64,000 nucleotides of DNA from Verrucomicrobiia bacterium (GTDB taxonomy: Bacteria > Verrucomicrobiota > Verrucomicrobiia > Limisphaerales > DASXHY01): contig DASPIL010000058.1 in NCBI GenBank assembly GCA_035629175.1, positions 117,084 through 181,083 of the forward strand. Direction: 5' to 3'. Made by a program: the position numbers and the translations under genes. Shown one piece after another: positions 9,228 to 19,600 of this stretch. The notes beneath the pieces are model-generated. The model did not search any database. It saw nothing but the letters and a program-made list of their open reading frames with translations, and had not been told where the DNA came from. Position 1 is the first letter of the stretch, and each line of letters starts with the position of its first letter.

Positions 9228-9756
9228 GATTGTGTGGCTGATGATTCGCGTAAACCCGTTTCCCCCTTCCCTTTTGGTTGCGAGGCTCTGCCGCGCTGTG
9301 TCGATCCGTGGTTGAAAAGTTCCAGCCGCCCATCGCCTCGCTGTCATCCGCGGTTCAATCCCAACTGCCTCACGCGGCGGCCGCGAAGGGCGCGAAGGAA
9401 AGGCTTGAACAGGCGAATGGAGAGGCGCGGTTGTCCGTAGTCGGTTGAAGGTCTCTAGTCGAGAGATAAGATCATCCGCGGGCCGCTGCTTTTTGTTCCT
9501 TCGTCTCTTGGTCCCTTCGTCTCTTAGTCCCTTCGTCTCTTAGTCCCTTCGTCTTTTAGTCCGTTGGTCTTTTAGTCCCTTGGTCCCGTCCTCGGTCTGC
9601 ATCCGCGGCCATCCGTGGTTAACAAATCCGCCCTTCAATTCGTGAAAATTCGCGTAATTCGCGTCAACCCGTTTTTCCCCCTTCCCGTCATTTTGATTGC
9701 GGCTCTGCGCGCCGTATCCATCCGTGTTAAACAGCTCGCAAATCTGGCCGACCCGT
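9228..9756. repeat. Intergenic composite repeats and octamer array
   Basis: No gene is supported. 9243-9313 and 9596-9729 are two copies of the composite repeat also seen at 239-340 and 34388-34575, built of 'TTCGCGTAAACCCG', 'CCCCCTTCCC', 'GGCTCTGC' and 'ATCCGTGGTT' pieces. 9369-9412 repeats the 'CGCGAAGG' module of 57-112. 9499-9586 is an array of 11 octamers with consensus YTTNGTCY. Confidence 0.7.
9499..9586. repeat. Tandem array of 11 degenerate octamers (YTTNGTCY)
   Basis: Units read CTTCGTCT, CTTGGTCC, CTTCGTCT, CTTAGTCC and so on with exact 8-bp spacing. CTTCGTCT alternates with CTTAGTCC in the first half. The same unit on the other strand forms the array at 57738-57849. Confidence 0.8.
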
Positions 9757-12700
9757 TCACACGGCCACAAGCGTTTGGCTTCGATGCTCGCTGTCCACAG
9801 CGCGATGCTGCGGTGTCGCTAACGGCGGCGTTAGCGGAAGCTCGAGCACAAACGCGGCTCCTTCACCCAGCCCATCGCTTGAGACCCGCAACTCGCCGCC
9901 CATCTCCCTGGCAGCCAATGCGCCGCTGTGCAGGCCAAATCCGTGACCCTCCTTCCGGGTCGTGAATCCCTGCGAGAAAATCCGCGTCAGGTTTTCCGCC
10001 GGAATGCCCACACCATTATCGATTACCTCAAATCGAACGCGCCCTGCAGGACCCGCGGACACTCGCGCGGTGACGCTCCGATCCGTGGATTGATTTGCGT
10101 CGCACGCGTGTTTCGCATTCTCCAGGAGATTGACGAGAACCTGAATCGCCTTGTGCCGGTCTACCGTCACTTTCGGGGTTGAACCAAATTCGCGGCTGAC
10201 CTTGACCCCGTGGGACTCATAGCCCGCCTGCTGCATGCGCAACGCGTCTTCCATCAACTCGACCGGATTCACGACTTCCGTGATCCCGGCGACGCGCGCG
10301 TAGGATTGCTGCATCGTCACGATGTCCTTGATGTGGTCAATATTGCTGACGAGCGAGTCGAGTTCCTGCAACGAACGCAATTTCTCCGTCTCCGCGTGTT
10401 TGGCCAATGCGTCAAGATACTGGATCAGCTTGCCGCCGCGCTCCCCCTGGGTGAAGAAGCCGGCCAGGTCATCCTTGTTCGCGCGGAGGAGCTCAACCAC
10501 CTTGCTGACACTCGCGGTATTCGATCCGCGGATTTTGTCTTTGAGGATGCCCGCGGACACATTGACGCTGTTCAGCACGTTGCCGACATTGTGCAGAACG
10601 CTGGTGGCGACTTCCGCCATGCCCGCCCTTCGCGACACTTCGAGCAATTGATTGTGCATGGACGCCATCCTCGCCTCCCATTCCTTGCGCTCGGTGATAT
10701 CGCGATTAATGCCTGCGATTCCGACAATCTTGCCACGTGCGTCGCGCAGCGGGACCTTGGTCGTCCGCAACCAGCACGTCAGCCCTGTTCCACGGTCGAC
10801 CCCCGTCTCCTCACCGTCAAAGCTTTCGCCAGTGCGGATAACGTGTTGTTCATCCGCAAAAAACTTCTGCGCCATCTCACGCGAGAAGAAATCAAAATCA
10901 CTTTTCCCGACGACTTCTTCCGGTGTTGATACTCCGAGCCGTCGTGCGTGCGAGACATTGTCAATGATCACGCGGCTCTCGGTATCCTTGACGAAAACAT
11001 TGTCGGGCAGGTGGTCGATGAGCGTGCGCAGGAGATTTCGTTGCTCTGCCAGCTCGTGGGTCCGTTCGTTGATCCGCGCTTCCAATCGCTCATTGGCCTC
11101 TTGCAGCTTTTGCTGGCGCTTCGCGTAGCGCCATGCGTTCCACCTGTAGAGTGCGATCAACAGGACTAGGCCGGAGGCGACCGCCAGAAACTGGAAAGCA
11201 TCCGTCTGGTAAAAACTCGGCGGCAGTTCCACGTCAACAGCATCGCCCGCCGTGTTCCATACACCGTCTGCGTTGCACGCCTGGACAACAAACCGATACT
11301 GCTTCGGTTTGAGATTGGCGTAGAACGCGGAACGCCGATTTCCAGCTTCCTGCCACTCGGATTCGTATCCTTCAAGCCGGTAGCGGTATTGCACTTTTTG
11401 CGGGGAAATAAAAGTAATGGCGGAGTACTCGACGAGAAGTTCTCCCTTCCCGGGACGGGGCGGAACCGAGTCCTCGCGCTGGGTAAAGTCTGTTCCGTTG
11501 ATACGGACGCGCTGAATGTGAACGGGCGGAGGAAGAGGGTTCGCAGGTACATTTCGCGGGTTGATCATCACCACCCCTTGCGGGTTCGGGAACCACACCC
11601 GCCCGTCCGTTGTCCTGCACCCCGAATACTCGACTTCGGTCGTATCAACGGTCTTCACCGATTCCAGCCCGTCATACGACACGCACGCGATCTGATTTAT
11701 CCCGCCGTTGAGAAAGGCATTCACGCTTTCCTTGGTTGTGTGCAGGATCCCGCGCATGGAATGCAGCCACAATCCGCCGAGATCGTCTGGAACAATTGCC
11801 AGGATGTGGTTCTCCAAAAGGCCGTGCTCCCGGGTGATCGCGGCAGCGTTCCCGTTTCGAATCCGCGCCATGCCCGTGCGAAGTCCGGCCCAGACATCCC
11901 CTTCCTGGTCTTCAGAAACCCACAGGACATCGTAACCAGGAAGGCCATGCTCCACCTTCCAATGCTTGACGCGACCGTCGGTGATTCGAAAAAGTCCGTT
12001 CACGGTCGCAACAAGAAGCGATCCGTCCCTGCAACCGTGAAGATGGCGGATCCAATCGAACGGAGGCTTTTCGCCGTCGTCGAACGTATAAGGCTCGTAT
12101 GCCGACGCACTCGCCCGAAAAAGTTTCCCCCCCACCGATACCACAACGCCTTTGGCGTCCTCGGCCAGCCCTGTCGGCCAATCATCGTTTCTGTGTCGGG
12201 CGATGACTTTACCCTGCGACACCACCTCGATCTCGCGAAGGGCATTGATCAGGTAAACATCGCCGTTTGAGGCTTCCAGCACCCCTTTGATGTAAGGCGT
12301 TGAAAGGCCGGCCTCGCGCCCGTAGTTGGAGATCGCATGCTCCTTCCAAAAGGAGAGACCACCACTGCCGGCGATCCAGAGCCCGCCGTTTCGCGCTGCG
12401 GCGACGCCGTGTGCCGCGCCTGCCGCGAGCCCTTCGTTTACCGAAACTATGGGAAACTTTACGTCGCTCAATTGCGTTAATCCGTCACGAGTTCCCACCC
12501 AAATGCTGCCTTCCCGATCCTCACAGAGGGACAGGACAAAATCATCCGAGAGTCCCTTGCTCTTGTTCAGGAAGTCCAGTTGCTCCCCCCGATAACGTGC
12601 CAATCCCAAATCCCGCGTGCCGATCCATAAAACTCCATGACGATCCACGAGCAAGGCGCGGGTCTCCTGAATTTGCGGGAGGATGCCAAGCGGTTTGAAT

Positions 12701-13431
12701 TCGGAATCGTAACAGTGCAAACCCAGCTGTGTGCCCACCCAAATCCGATCCTTCTGATCCACTGCAATCGCAAAAACCATTTCACCCTTCTCCTGCAACA
12801 CAGGATCCGGCAGCTCCCGCATTCGTCCATCCTGCCAGCAAAACACGCCCCGGCCGACCGTGCCGATCCAAACCCGGCCCTTCGAATCCTCATGAATTTC
12901 AAGCACCGCTCCCATCCCGTTTGTCATGATCTGGTCTTCGCCGTTTGGACGATGACGTGCCACGCCATCCAGGTATCCGATCCAAACCGACCCGTCCCTG
13001 GCTTCCAGCACAGCGCGGGCGTCCATCTCGGGCTTCACCCACCCCACCGATTCCATGGTGTCGAAGCGCGCTACTCCATCGAAAAATCCGCACGCTCCGG
13101 GTTCCGTCCCGAACCACATTCCGCCTTTTTTCGATGGCGAGAGCGCGCCGACATTTTGATGCCAGTAATGCGCCGGGAGACTCACCATCGTAAACGCCGC
13201 ACCATCGAATCGTACGAGGCCTTTTTGTGTGCCCAGCCAGAGACAGCCATCGCGCGTCTGGATGACATCGCGAATGCCGTTTATGGCCAGCCCCCCGCCC
13301 TGCCGGGTCCACGTCTGAATGTTGTATTGGAAGACGCTTTTGTCTGGATCCAGGGCACGAGCGAGCCATGGGCACAGGAGAATTCCCATGCCGAGGACAA
13401 TCATCATCCAGGCAGATGGAAGTGGCTTCAC
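9757..13431 (-). CDS. Two-component regulator propeller sensor histidine kinase
   Basis: A 1224-residue membrane sensor kinase. A signal/anchor segment at about 1-26 is followed by a long periplasmic region of two-component propeller repeats (motifs such as DGCLWLGTQKGLVRFDG and DRIWVGTQLGLHCYD) to about residue 630, and a Y_Y_Y domain near 660-730. One TM (VASGLVLLIALYRW), a coiled segment and a PAS domain (about 815-935, ending NRDITERK) come next. The dimerisation helix carries TSVLHNVGNVLNSV, and the ATPase domain has N box LLENAKHACD, G1 VIDNGVGIP and GHGFGLH. No response regulator lies next to it. In other bacteria this architecture senses polysaccharide breakdown products; that role here is inference. 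Confidence 0.9.
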   Translation of the reverse strand: MKPLPSAWMMIVLGMGILLCPWLARALDPDKSVFQYNIQTWTRQGGGLAINGIRDVIQTRDGCLWLGTQKGLVRFDGAAFTMVSLPAHYWHQNVGALSPSKKGGMWFGTEPGACGFFDGVARFDTMESVGWVKPEMDARAVLEARDGSVWIGYLDGVARHRPNGEDQIMTNGMGAVLEIHEDSKGRVWIGTVGRGVFCWQDGRMRELPDPVLQEKGEMVFAIAVDQKDRIWVGTQLGLHCYDSEFKPLGILPQIQETRALLVDRHGVLWIGTRDLGLARYRGEQLDFLNKSKGLSDDFVLSLCEDREGSIWVGTRDGLTQLSDVKFPIVSVNEGLAAGAAHGVAAARNGGLWIAGSGGLSFWKEHAISNYGREAGLSTPYIKGVLEASNGDVYLINALREIEVVSQGKVIARHRNDDWPTGLAEDAKGVVVSVGGKLFRASASAYEPYTFDDGEKPPFDWIRHLHGCRDGSLLVATVNGLFRITDGRVKHWKVEHGLPGYDVLWVSEDQEGDVWAGLRTGMARIRNGNAAAITREHGLLENHILAIVPDDLGGLWLHSMRGILHTTKESVNAFLNGGINQIACVSYDGLESVKTVDTTEVEYSGCRTTDGRVWFPNPQGVVMINPRNVPANPLPPPVHIQRVRINGTDFTQREDSVPPRPGKGELLVEYSAITFISPQKVQYRYRLEGYESEWQEAGNRRSAFYANLKPKQYRFVVQACNADGVWNTAGDAVDVELPPSFYQTDAFQFLAVASGLVLLIALYRWNAWRYAKRQQKLQEANERLEARINERTHELAEQRNLLRTLIDHLPDNVFVKDTESRVIIDNVSHARRLGVSTPEEVVGKSDFDFFSREMAQKFFADEQHVIRTGESFDGEETGVDRGTGLTCWLRTTKVPLRDARGKIVGIAGINRDITERKEWEARMASMHNQLLEVSRRAGMAEVATSVLHNVGNVLNSVNVSAGILKDKIRGSNTASVSKVVELLRANKDDLAGFFTQGERGGKLIQYLDALAKHAETEKLRSLQELDSLVSNIDHIKDIVTMQQSYARVAGITEVVNPVELMEDALRMQQAGYESHGVKVSREFGSTPKVTVDRHKAIQVLVNLLENAKHACDANQSTDRSVTARVSAGPAGRVRFEVIDNGVGIPAENLTRIFSQGFTTRKEGHGFGLHSGALAAREMGGELRVSSDGLGEGAAFVLELPLTPPLATPQHRAVDSEHRSQTLVAV

Positions 13432-13760
13432 GAATATATCTGTTCGATCAGAAGCCTATCGGTGAGCCAGGACCCTAAATTGAGCAATCCTTTGCACCTC
13501 CTTCTCGCGCATCGCCCGGCAACTCGTTGCCAACGGGACCTTTACAACCACTGGAGGTGACGATCAGTTGTTCGTTATTCGCTGGAAATGCGATGCAGGT
13601 GAGGTGTTTTGTGCGCCATTTCCGGAGCGCTGACTTGCAGTTGGCTTACGAAGATCGAAGAACCGATCGTCCCCAAAAAAAAGCCGGCGATGCACGAAGT
13701 TGTCCACATGTGCAAAATTGAGCGTTGGGCCGGCTGCAACGTCGCTTCGGTGTCACCCGA
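13432..13760. other. Gene-free interval between propeller kinase and GH-A enzyme
   Basis: No credible gene or terminator seen. It contains one copy (13624-13649) of a short dispersed element that also occurs inverted at 40465-40490. Confidence 0.5.
13624..13649. repeat. Short dispersed element, copy 1
   Basis: Begins GGAGCGCTGA and ends CTTGCAGTTGGCTTAC. The last 16 bases are identical to the inverted complement at 40465-40490 and the first ten differ at two positions. It lies between genes. Confidence 0.6.
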
Positions 13761-16538
13761 TTAAGGCGCGAGGTTTCCGTCAAGCCATTCAGCGATTCGA
13801 TACGTGCGCTCATTCAAAGCCCGCATTGCATTGAGCAACACCTCGTACGACGCATAGCGGTTGCTTACGACACCTTTGTTGGAATCAATATTGGATGGAT
13901 CGGCATCCGCGTCAGGGTCATTGTCAGCATACTTGAACCAATGCCAGCCAACGCACACTTTGGATTCGATCAGCGCGAGGGTGAAATTCTGATAGAAGCT
14001 GCCGCGGTCCGCCTGAGTGCGCACCACCCAGCCGGCCCCCGTGTTATTCGGCATGCCGCTGTCCTCGCCTTTGACGTAGTATTCGGTGATGATCACCGGC
14101 CTGCCTGATTCCTGCTCCCACATTTGAATGCGTGAAATGTCGGGTGTCCATTGATTGTAGTGGTTGACGGAAATCACATCGACATGCGGTCCAATGGCTC
14201 GAAATATTTCGGGCCGGTCCTTGTCCGACGAGAAGAATCGGGATCCGAGATACAGATGATTGGGATCGTGTTGCTTGATGGCTTGATTCACCACTTGGTA
14301 ATAGCGTCCCCAAACGTGGCCAAGAAAATCCAGGCGATCCTGATTGCTCACTTGTCCCGCAGTCGCGGCAGGACCATAACGTTCCCGAAGCCAGCGCCAG
14401 GCTTCGGCATGACTGGAATTGCCGGCAGGCAGCGCGAGCCACGTCGAAAGCATGGATGACGGAAACGCGAGCTCGTTGTCCGAAAAATATCCGAGAAGCC
14501 ACCGGTCCGTTTTCGTATTCGCAAAAGACTGCGCATAGGACTCGCAGAAGGTGACGAATTCTGGATCGAACACCTGCGGATAACCGGGGTTGGAACTCGA
14601 GTCGCTGTACGTGCCGAGGAAATTCTTGATGATCGTGTAAACCAATGGACCAGGTGACCGCCGGAGGCGCGCGGCATCGGACCAGGCGCCCGCGCCGTTG
14701 AAGCCGTGCCGGCGCAGCTGCGTGGTCGTCGACACCGCCCAGTTGTTTGCGTTGGTGAACCGGTCAGCCAAGGCCGCCGCAGCACCCGGAGAGTTGATCG
14801 TGGAAATCACGGCGATGCCTTTGTGCAGGAAGAAATATCCCTGCGGATCCACGAGCCACCAGCGGTTATCCACCTTCAACGGATAGAAATAACCTGTCGC
14901 GTTCGTTTGGCGGGAAAGCAAGCCGCCGTAAATGCTGGCCGGGCCATCCTTCGAGCTGGAGATAAAACTCGGCAACTGCTCGAGAGTGCGAGTGGAGAAT
15001 GGGTTCCACGCAGCGCCTGTCGGTTTCGTCGCGGCTTCCACGACCAGCGGCGGCGTGGGCAGCTCGCGCACTTTCACGAAAAGCGAATTGGCTCCGACGT
15101 AACCAGGCATGGGTTGAGGCGAAACGCGCCCGCGCAACGTAATGTCGTCGAATTCCAAACTGCTGCCGGCCGCAGGCGAATACAAAACAATCTTGAACAC
15201 GACCGTGTCTCCCGCAGAGAGATTCTGCAGGCTGCTGAACCCGGTGAGGTTGATATAGTGCGGCGTCCAGTCCGGACGGACGGAATTCACAGCTGTCGCC
15301 AGCTGGACAAGTTCATTGCTCGTGGACGGCGTCGTCAGATACACCGCGTAACCACGCGGAGTCGAACTGCCGCCCCGGGCGATATTGAAACTGAGGCTCG
15401 TCAGGTCTGCATCCGTGACGTTCGATCCTGTTTGGAACGAAAAGGTGAAGCAGCTTTCGTTCGAAAGCGCAGTTGGAATGTCTGGCGTGGTGTTCTTGAA
15501 GTTCAATTGCAACGAAGGCGCGGACGCGTACGCACTGAAGTTCACATCAAACAAGGCGAGCCCGGCGCCAGGGGTCAGGTCGCTGCCGGGGCCGTCCTGA
15601 TAAACAGCTGTGTGCGGGTGGCGTTGCCCAAGTTCATAACGCAGCAGGACGAGCTCCCCTTCGTTCGTGAAGGCAGTATTAAACGCAAACCAGGTTTCAC
15701 TACTGTCGGGATCCGCGGGGACGTTGGTCGGAAAGGAACTCCACTCGGCGAGGTTCGAAGAATACTCAACCGCATAACTGCGTCCGCGGATGGAATTCCA
15801 TTTCGCGCTGATCGTATCGGCCGCGGCCTGTAATTCCGTGATCCGCAAGGGCGAAGTCGCAGCAGGATTCGTCGCCGTTGTGGTCTCACCCCAAACGGCG
15901 ATCGAATCCAGTTCAACACTTTGCGCTGCTTCTGCCGTCCAGAAGGGAACACGCACGCGGACGGCGTCCCCCGGCCGCAGATTCTGCAACTCAGGTACGT
16001 TGAGCAAGTTCACATCAACGAGCTGCCATGCAAACCGTTGCGCATCGATCAACGTGGAAGGTTGCACCTGCAAATCTGCGGTGAATGGAGTGGTAACATA
16101 AACGCCAAAACCGCGGTTGCTGTTGGCTCCGCCGCGCGCGATTTGAAACGTCAGGCCCGTCACCGAAAGGCTCCCGACCATTGGCCCCACGATGAAGTCG
16201 AACGAAACACAGCAATCCTTCGTCAGCGCCGTGCCGGCATTATTGAGGGGCAGTGCGCCCGCCGATGGACTCATTGAAAGAACGGGCGCACCTGGATAAG
16301 CGAGTTGCGATGGAAGACTGACCGTCCCAACGCCGCTGCCGGGTTCAAGGCTTTGCCCCTGGATGATTCCACCGGGAGCCGTGAAGGTGGGACCCGCACC
16401 GCTCATGTCGTATCGCAGGAGCAAGCCCGCATGCACGGCCGGAAAAGTGCATGCCAGCATGGCAATCAGTGTCACCGCCAGGCAAACCGTTGGCCGCACA
16501 CTGCCGCCAGCCAACATCACGCGTTCATCACGGTTCAT
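13761..16538 (-). CDS. Secreted GH-A clan glycoside hydrolase, agarase-like
   Basis: A 925-residue exported protein from the ATG at 16538 (signal segment VCLAVTLIAMLACTFPAVHA); an upstream in-frame start would add 15 uncharged-poor residues before it. The N-terminal half carries two copies of a roughly 170-residue domain marked by ARGG...RG(F/Y)(G/A)VY(V/L)TTP and ending FDDI or a variant. A module with YAVEYSSNLAEW lies between them. The C-terminal ~380 residues are a TIM-barrel hydrolase: YFSDNELAF gives the likely acid/base E689 and PVIITEYYVKG the likely nucleophile E819. Closest remembered families are GH50 agarases and GH42-like enzymes; the substrate is not determined. The 940-residue extended form is unlikely. 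Confidence 0.65.
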   Translation of the reverse strand: MNRDERVMLAGGSVRPTVCLAVTLIAMLACTFPAVHAGLLLRYDMSGAGPTFTAPGGIIQGQSLEPGSGVGTVSLPSQLAYPGAPVLSMSPSAGALPLNNAGTALTKDCCVSFDFIVGPMVGSLSVTGLTFQIARGGANSNRGFGVYVTTPFTADLQVQPSTLIDAQRFAWQLVDVNLLNVPELQNLRPGDAVRVRVPFWTAEAAQSVELDSIAVWGETTTATNPAATSPLRITELQAAADTISAKWNSIRGRSYAVEYSSNLAEWSSFPTNVPADPDSSETWFAFNTAFTNEGELVLLRYELGQRHPHTAVYQDGPGSDLTPGAGLALFDVNFSAYASAPSLQLNFKNTTPDIPTALSNESCFTFSFQTGSNVTDADLTSLSFNIARGGSSTPRGYAVYLTTPSTSNELVQLATAVNSVRPDWTPHYINLTGFSSLQNLSAGDTVVFKIVLYSPAAGSSLEFDDITLRGRVSPQPMPGYVGANSLFVKVRELPTPPLVVEAATKPTGAAWNPFSTRTLEQLPSFISSSKDGPASIYGGLLSRQTNATGYFYPLKVDNRWWLVDPQGYFFLHKGIAVISTINSPGAAAALADRFTNANNWAVSTTTQLRRHGFNGAGAWSDAARLRRSPGPLVYTIIKNFLGTYSDSSSNPGYPQVFDPEFVTFCESYAQSFANTKTDRWLLGYFSDNELAFPSSMLSTWLALPAGNSSHAEAWRWLRERYGPAATAGQVSNQDRLDFLGHVWGRYYQVVNQAIKQHDPNHLYLGSRFFSSDKDRPEIFRAIGPHVDVISVNHYNQWTPDISRIQMWEQESGRPVIITEYYVKGEDSGMPNNTGAGWVVRTQADRGSFYQNFTLALIESKVCVGWHWFKYADNDPDADADPSNIDSNKGVVSNRYASYEVLLNAMRALNERTYRIAEWLDGNLAP

Positions 16539-16619
16539 GTCAGCGCAGTTTATCACCTTGGGAAAAACACCCCGCCAACCCATCGGGTGGGGGTTGTGAA
16601 ACCATCGGGATCGTGAAAC

Positions 16620-19600
16620 TTATTGTTGCTTGATGCGAAGAAACAATTGCGTTGCACCAGCATACGGGGGCAGAGGTCCGGGGCTGACATTCCCAAGAAC
16701 CGTGATGTCATCAAACTCCGCGCTTTGCCCGGGGTTTGGCGCATAAAATGGAATCTTGAATGTGATGGTCTGGCCGGCGGTGAGATTTTGCAGGCTCGCA
16801 ATCCCCGCAAGACTGATGTTCTGCGCACTCCACGCCGGACGTTGTGTCGGAAAATCCGTGGCGCCTTGGACTTGTTCATCTGTCGTGCTGGGCGTCGTAA
16901 CGTAAACCCCGTAACCCCGTGGAGAAGCGCCGCCCCCGCGCGCACCGTTGAACGTCAAACCGGTCAGGTCCAGATCAGTCACGTTGGACCCGACCGTCAG
17001 TTCGAACGTGAACCACGCCTGGTTGGCAACGGCCGAGGCGAGATCTGCGCCAGCCGTGGGGAACCCAATCTGCAGAACGGGCGCGCTCGCGTAATTGGGT
17101 GTGACGGTGGCGTTGAAATTGAACAGGTTCAATCCGCTTCCTTGCGTCAGTGGTCCGGCCGCGACCAGGTCCGCCGCGTTCTGAACCTGGGCCCCCGCGG
17201 TGCCCATTGAATACTGCGCCAGGACCAGACTGGCGCCGCTTCCAGCGCCGCTAAGGTCAAGGACCGCCGTGGTGGAATTGGTCGCGGCGTCCGCAGCGAT
17301 GTCTTGTTGCAACCCAGACCAGTCATGCAAATTCGTGGAATATTCGACCGCATAGCTGACGCCCGGATAGGAATTCCATGTCAGCTTCACGCCGCTGGCC
17401 TGGCGCTCAATGGCGGTGATCTCAAGCGGCAACAACTGCAAAGGATTCGCCGCTACTTTGATGATGCCCTGGCTCATGAGCAGCGATGTGTCCCATGTTT
17501 GATTGGGCTGCCCAAGTGGAGGCAGCTGGATCGTGTCGAAAGACCCGCTCACAACGGCATCGATCAGTTTGAAACTGTCGCCGACTTCCAGCGCAGGTCC
17601 AATGTTCACGACCGACAGCGTCCCTGCAGCCGGGAACTGCGCGACCAGCACCTTGTCCGCATTCTGCCCGTTGGTGCGATTGATCTCCATAACTGTAGAC
17701 GCCGTGGCGGCGAGCGTGACAGAGCTGGCGAGGGTCAGGGTTCCAATCCCTCCACTGCCCGGCGCCAGCCGGCCGCCGTCGAGCACCGCCACGGGACCGA
17801 GCACGTTGCCGCTGCCTCCGAGCGCGCCACCGCTGTTGATGGTGACGGAGCCGCCGTTCCACGTCCCGTTCACGCGAAGTGTCCCATCGTTCACTGTCGT
17901 ACTGCCCGCTTCATTCGATCCGCTCAGGAACTCGACAGTGCCCTGGCCGTCCTTCGTAAATGCTCCGGTGCCGATGGAAAATGTATTCTGGAAGGACATC
18001 ACTGATGTCGCATCAGCAGCTCCGTTTCCCACCGTGCTTTGCAGCGCCACGTTGTCTCCGAGAACCGTGTTGGCAAAATTCATGCGCACGCCGGCGTTCA
18101 CGACGCGAAACCGTGCGTCGCTCGTGATGGTGACCGGCCCAGCCCAGGTGACGCTGTTGCCCGTTGTGTTCACATACAACGCGCCGGGCGCCGCACTGAT
18201 GCCTGTGCCGCCCACTTGAATCGGCTCCGCAACCGTCATTTCGCCCACGAACGTATTCACGCCCAGCCGGCCGTTTGGCAACACAATGGTCCCCCCCAAC
18301 GGGCTGCCCAATGCGGCGCTGGTGGTGATGTTCAACTGGCTCTCGTTGTTGATCGTCGTCACTCCAGTGTAGGAGTTTGTCCCGCGCAGAATCAGGGTCG
18401 AACCACCGCCTGCAAGTTCGACGGCGCCACTGCCGGTGATTTCCGCATCGACGGTGATGCCGCCGCTCGCCAGATCGACCTTGAAGATGCCGTTGTTGGT
18501 GATGATGGCCGGGGATCCGAGGGAACCGAAGCTCCCGCCCACGCCGATCGACAGCGTTCCCGCTCGAATGTCCACAGGACCGTTAAACTGGTTTGCGGGG
18601 CTCGTGAAGGACAGCGTGCCCGGCCCGGACTTGGTCAGAGTTCCCAGTGTTGAAATGCCCTCGCCGTAGAAAACATAAGGTTGCGCGCTGTTGTTGACCG
18701 TCATGTTTTGTGGCTGCACTGTCGCCGCAACGAAGATATCAGGCACTGCTGAACCGGAATCGGTGAACGTCACATTATCCCCGGTGCTGAATGTTGTCGC
18801 GGTGCCGGTCCAGTTCGGTGAAACGGTGTCCCACGAATTGCCCGCCCCATCCCCGACCCATGTCAGATTTTGCGACGCTGAGGTGATGATGAGATTTACC
18901 TGGCCCGGCGTGCTTGTATCCAGCTGGAATGTCGCAGTGCTCTCGGGTGGCGGCACCAGGTTGAACGATCCACCGCCTTGTATCGTGCCGTTGTAATTGA
19001 TCAGCCGGTATGTGCCGCCCGGCTTGAAACCGGCCAGCGCCAAATTCAAGGCTGGCGTTCCGTTCAGCGTCAGCGCGCCTGTAATGTTCAAAACGTCATT
19101 TGTCAGGGCGCTGAGGTTGAAATTCAGCGTGTTGGCTGAACCCGCCGTCAACGATCCCATCACAGTGCCGCGGGAATTCAGAACCTGCCCGAAGCCTTCG
19201 TTCAAGGCCAGCCCGCCGATGGGCGTGGCGTCGATGGTGCCGCCCGCAAGGGTGATAACGGACACGCTGCCGATCGCGCCCGCGTGATTCAGCCTCAGCA
19301 CGCCATTGCTGATCACCGCGGTTCCTGCCAGCGGATTGATCCCGCCGAGGGTCACCGTGTTGGTATTCAGCTTCACGATCGCGCCGAAACCATCGATGAC
19401 ATTGTCGATCGTGAAGTCGTTGGTTGCATTGAACGTCACGGCATTCGCAAGGCCGCTTAACAATACTGTCCCCGAACCAAGCGGAGACTGTGCGTTGCTC
19501 CCGATTTCAATCCGCCCGGAATTCACCGTCCAATTGCCGCTGTAGGCAGAGTTGGTTCCAAAGAGCACGAGCGCGTTGTTGACCATTCCCACGGTAAGAT

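Noticed and set aside
11389..12270. Open frame antisense to the propeller kinase
   Set aside because: Kinase domain and propeller motifs on the minus strand are unambiguous; the plus-strand peptide has no recognisable pattern.
14706..15833. Open frame of 375 codons antisense to the GH-A enzyme
   Set aside because: Arg-rich shadow of the minus-strand gene, with no conserved motif.
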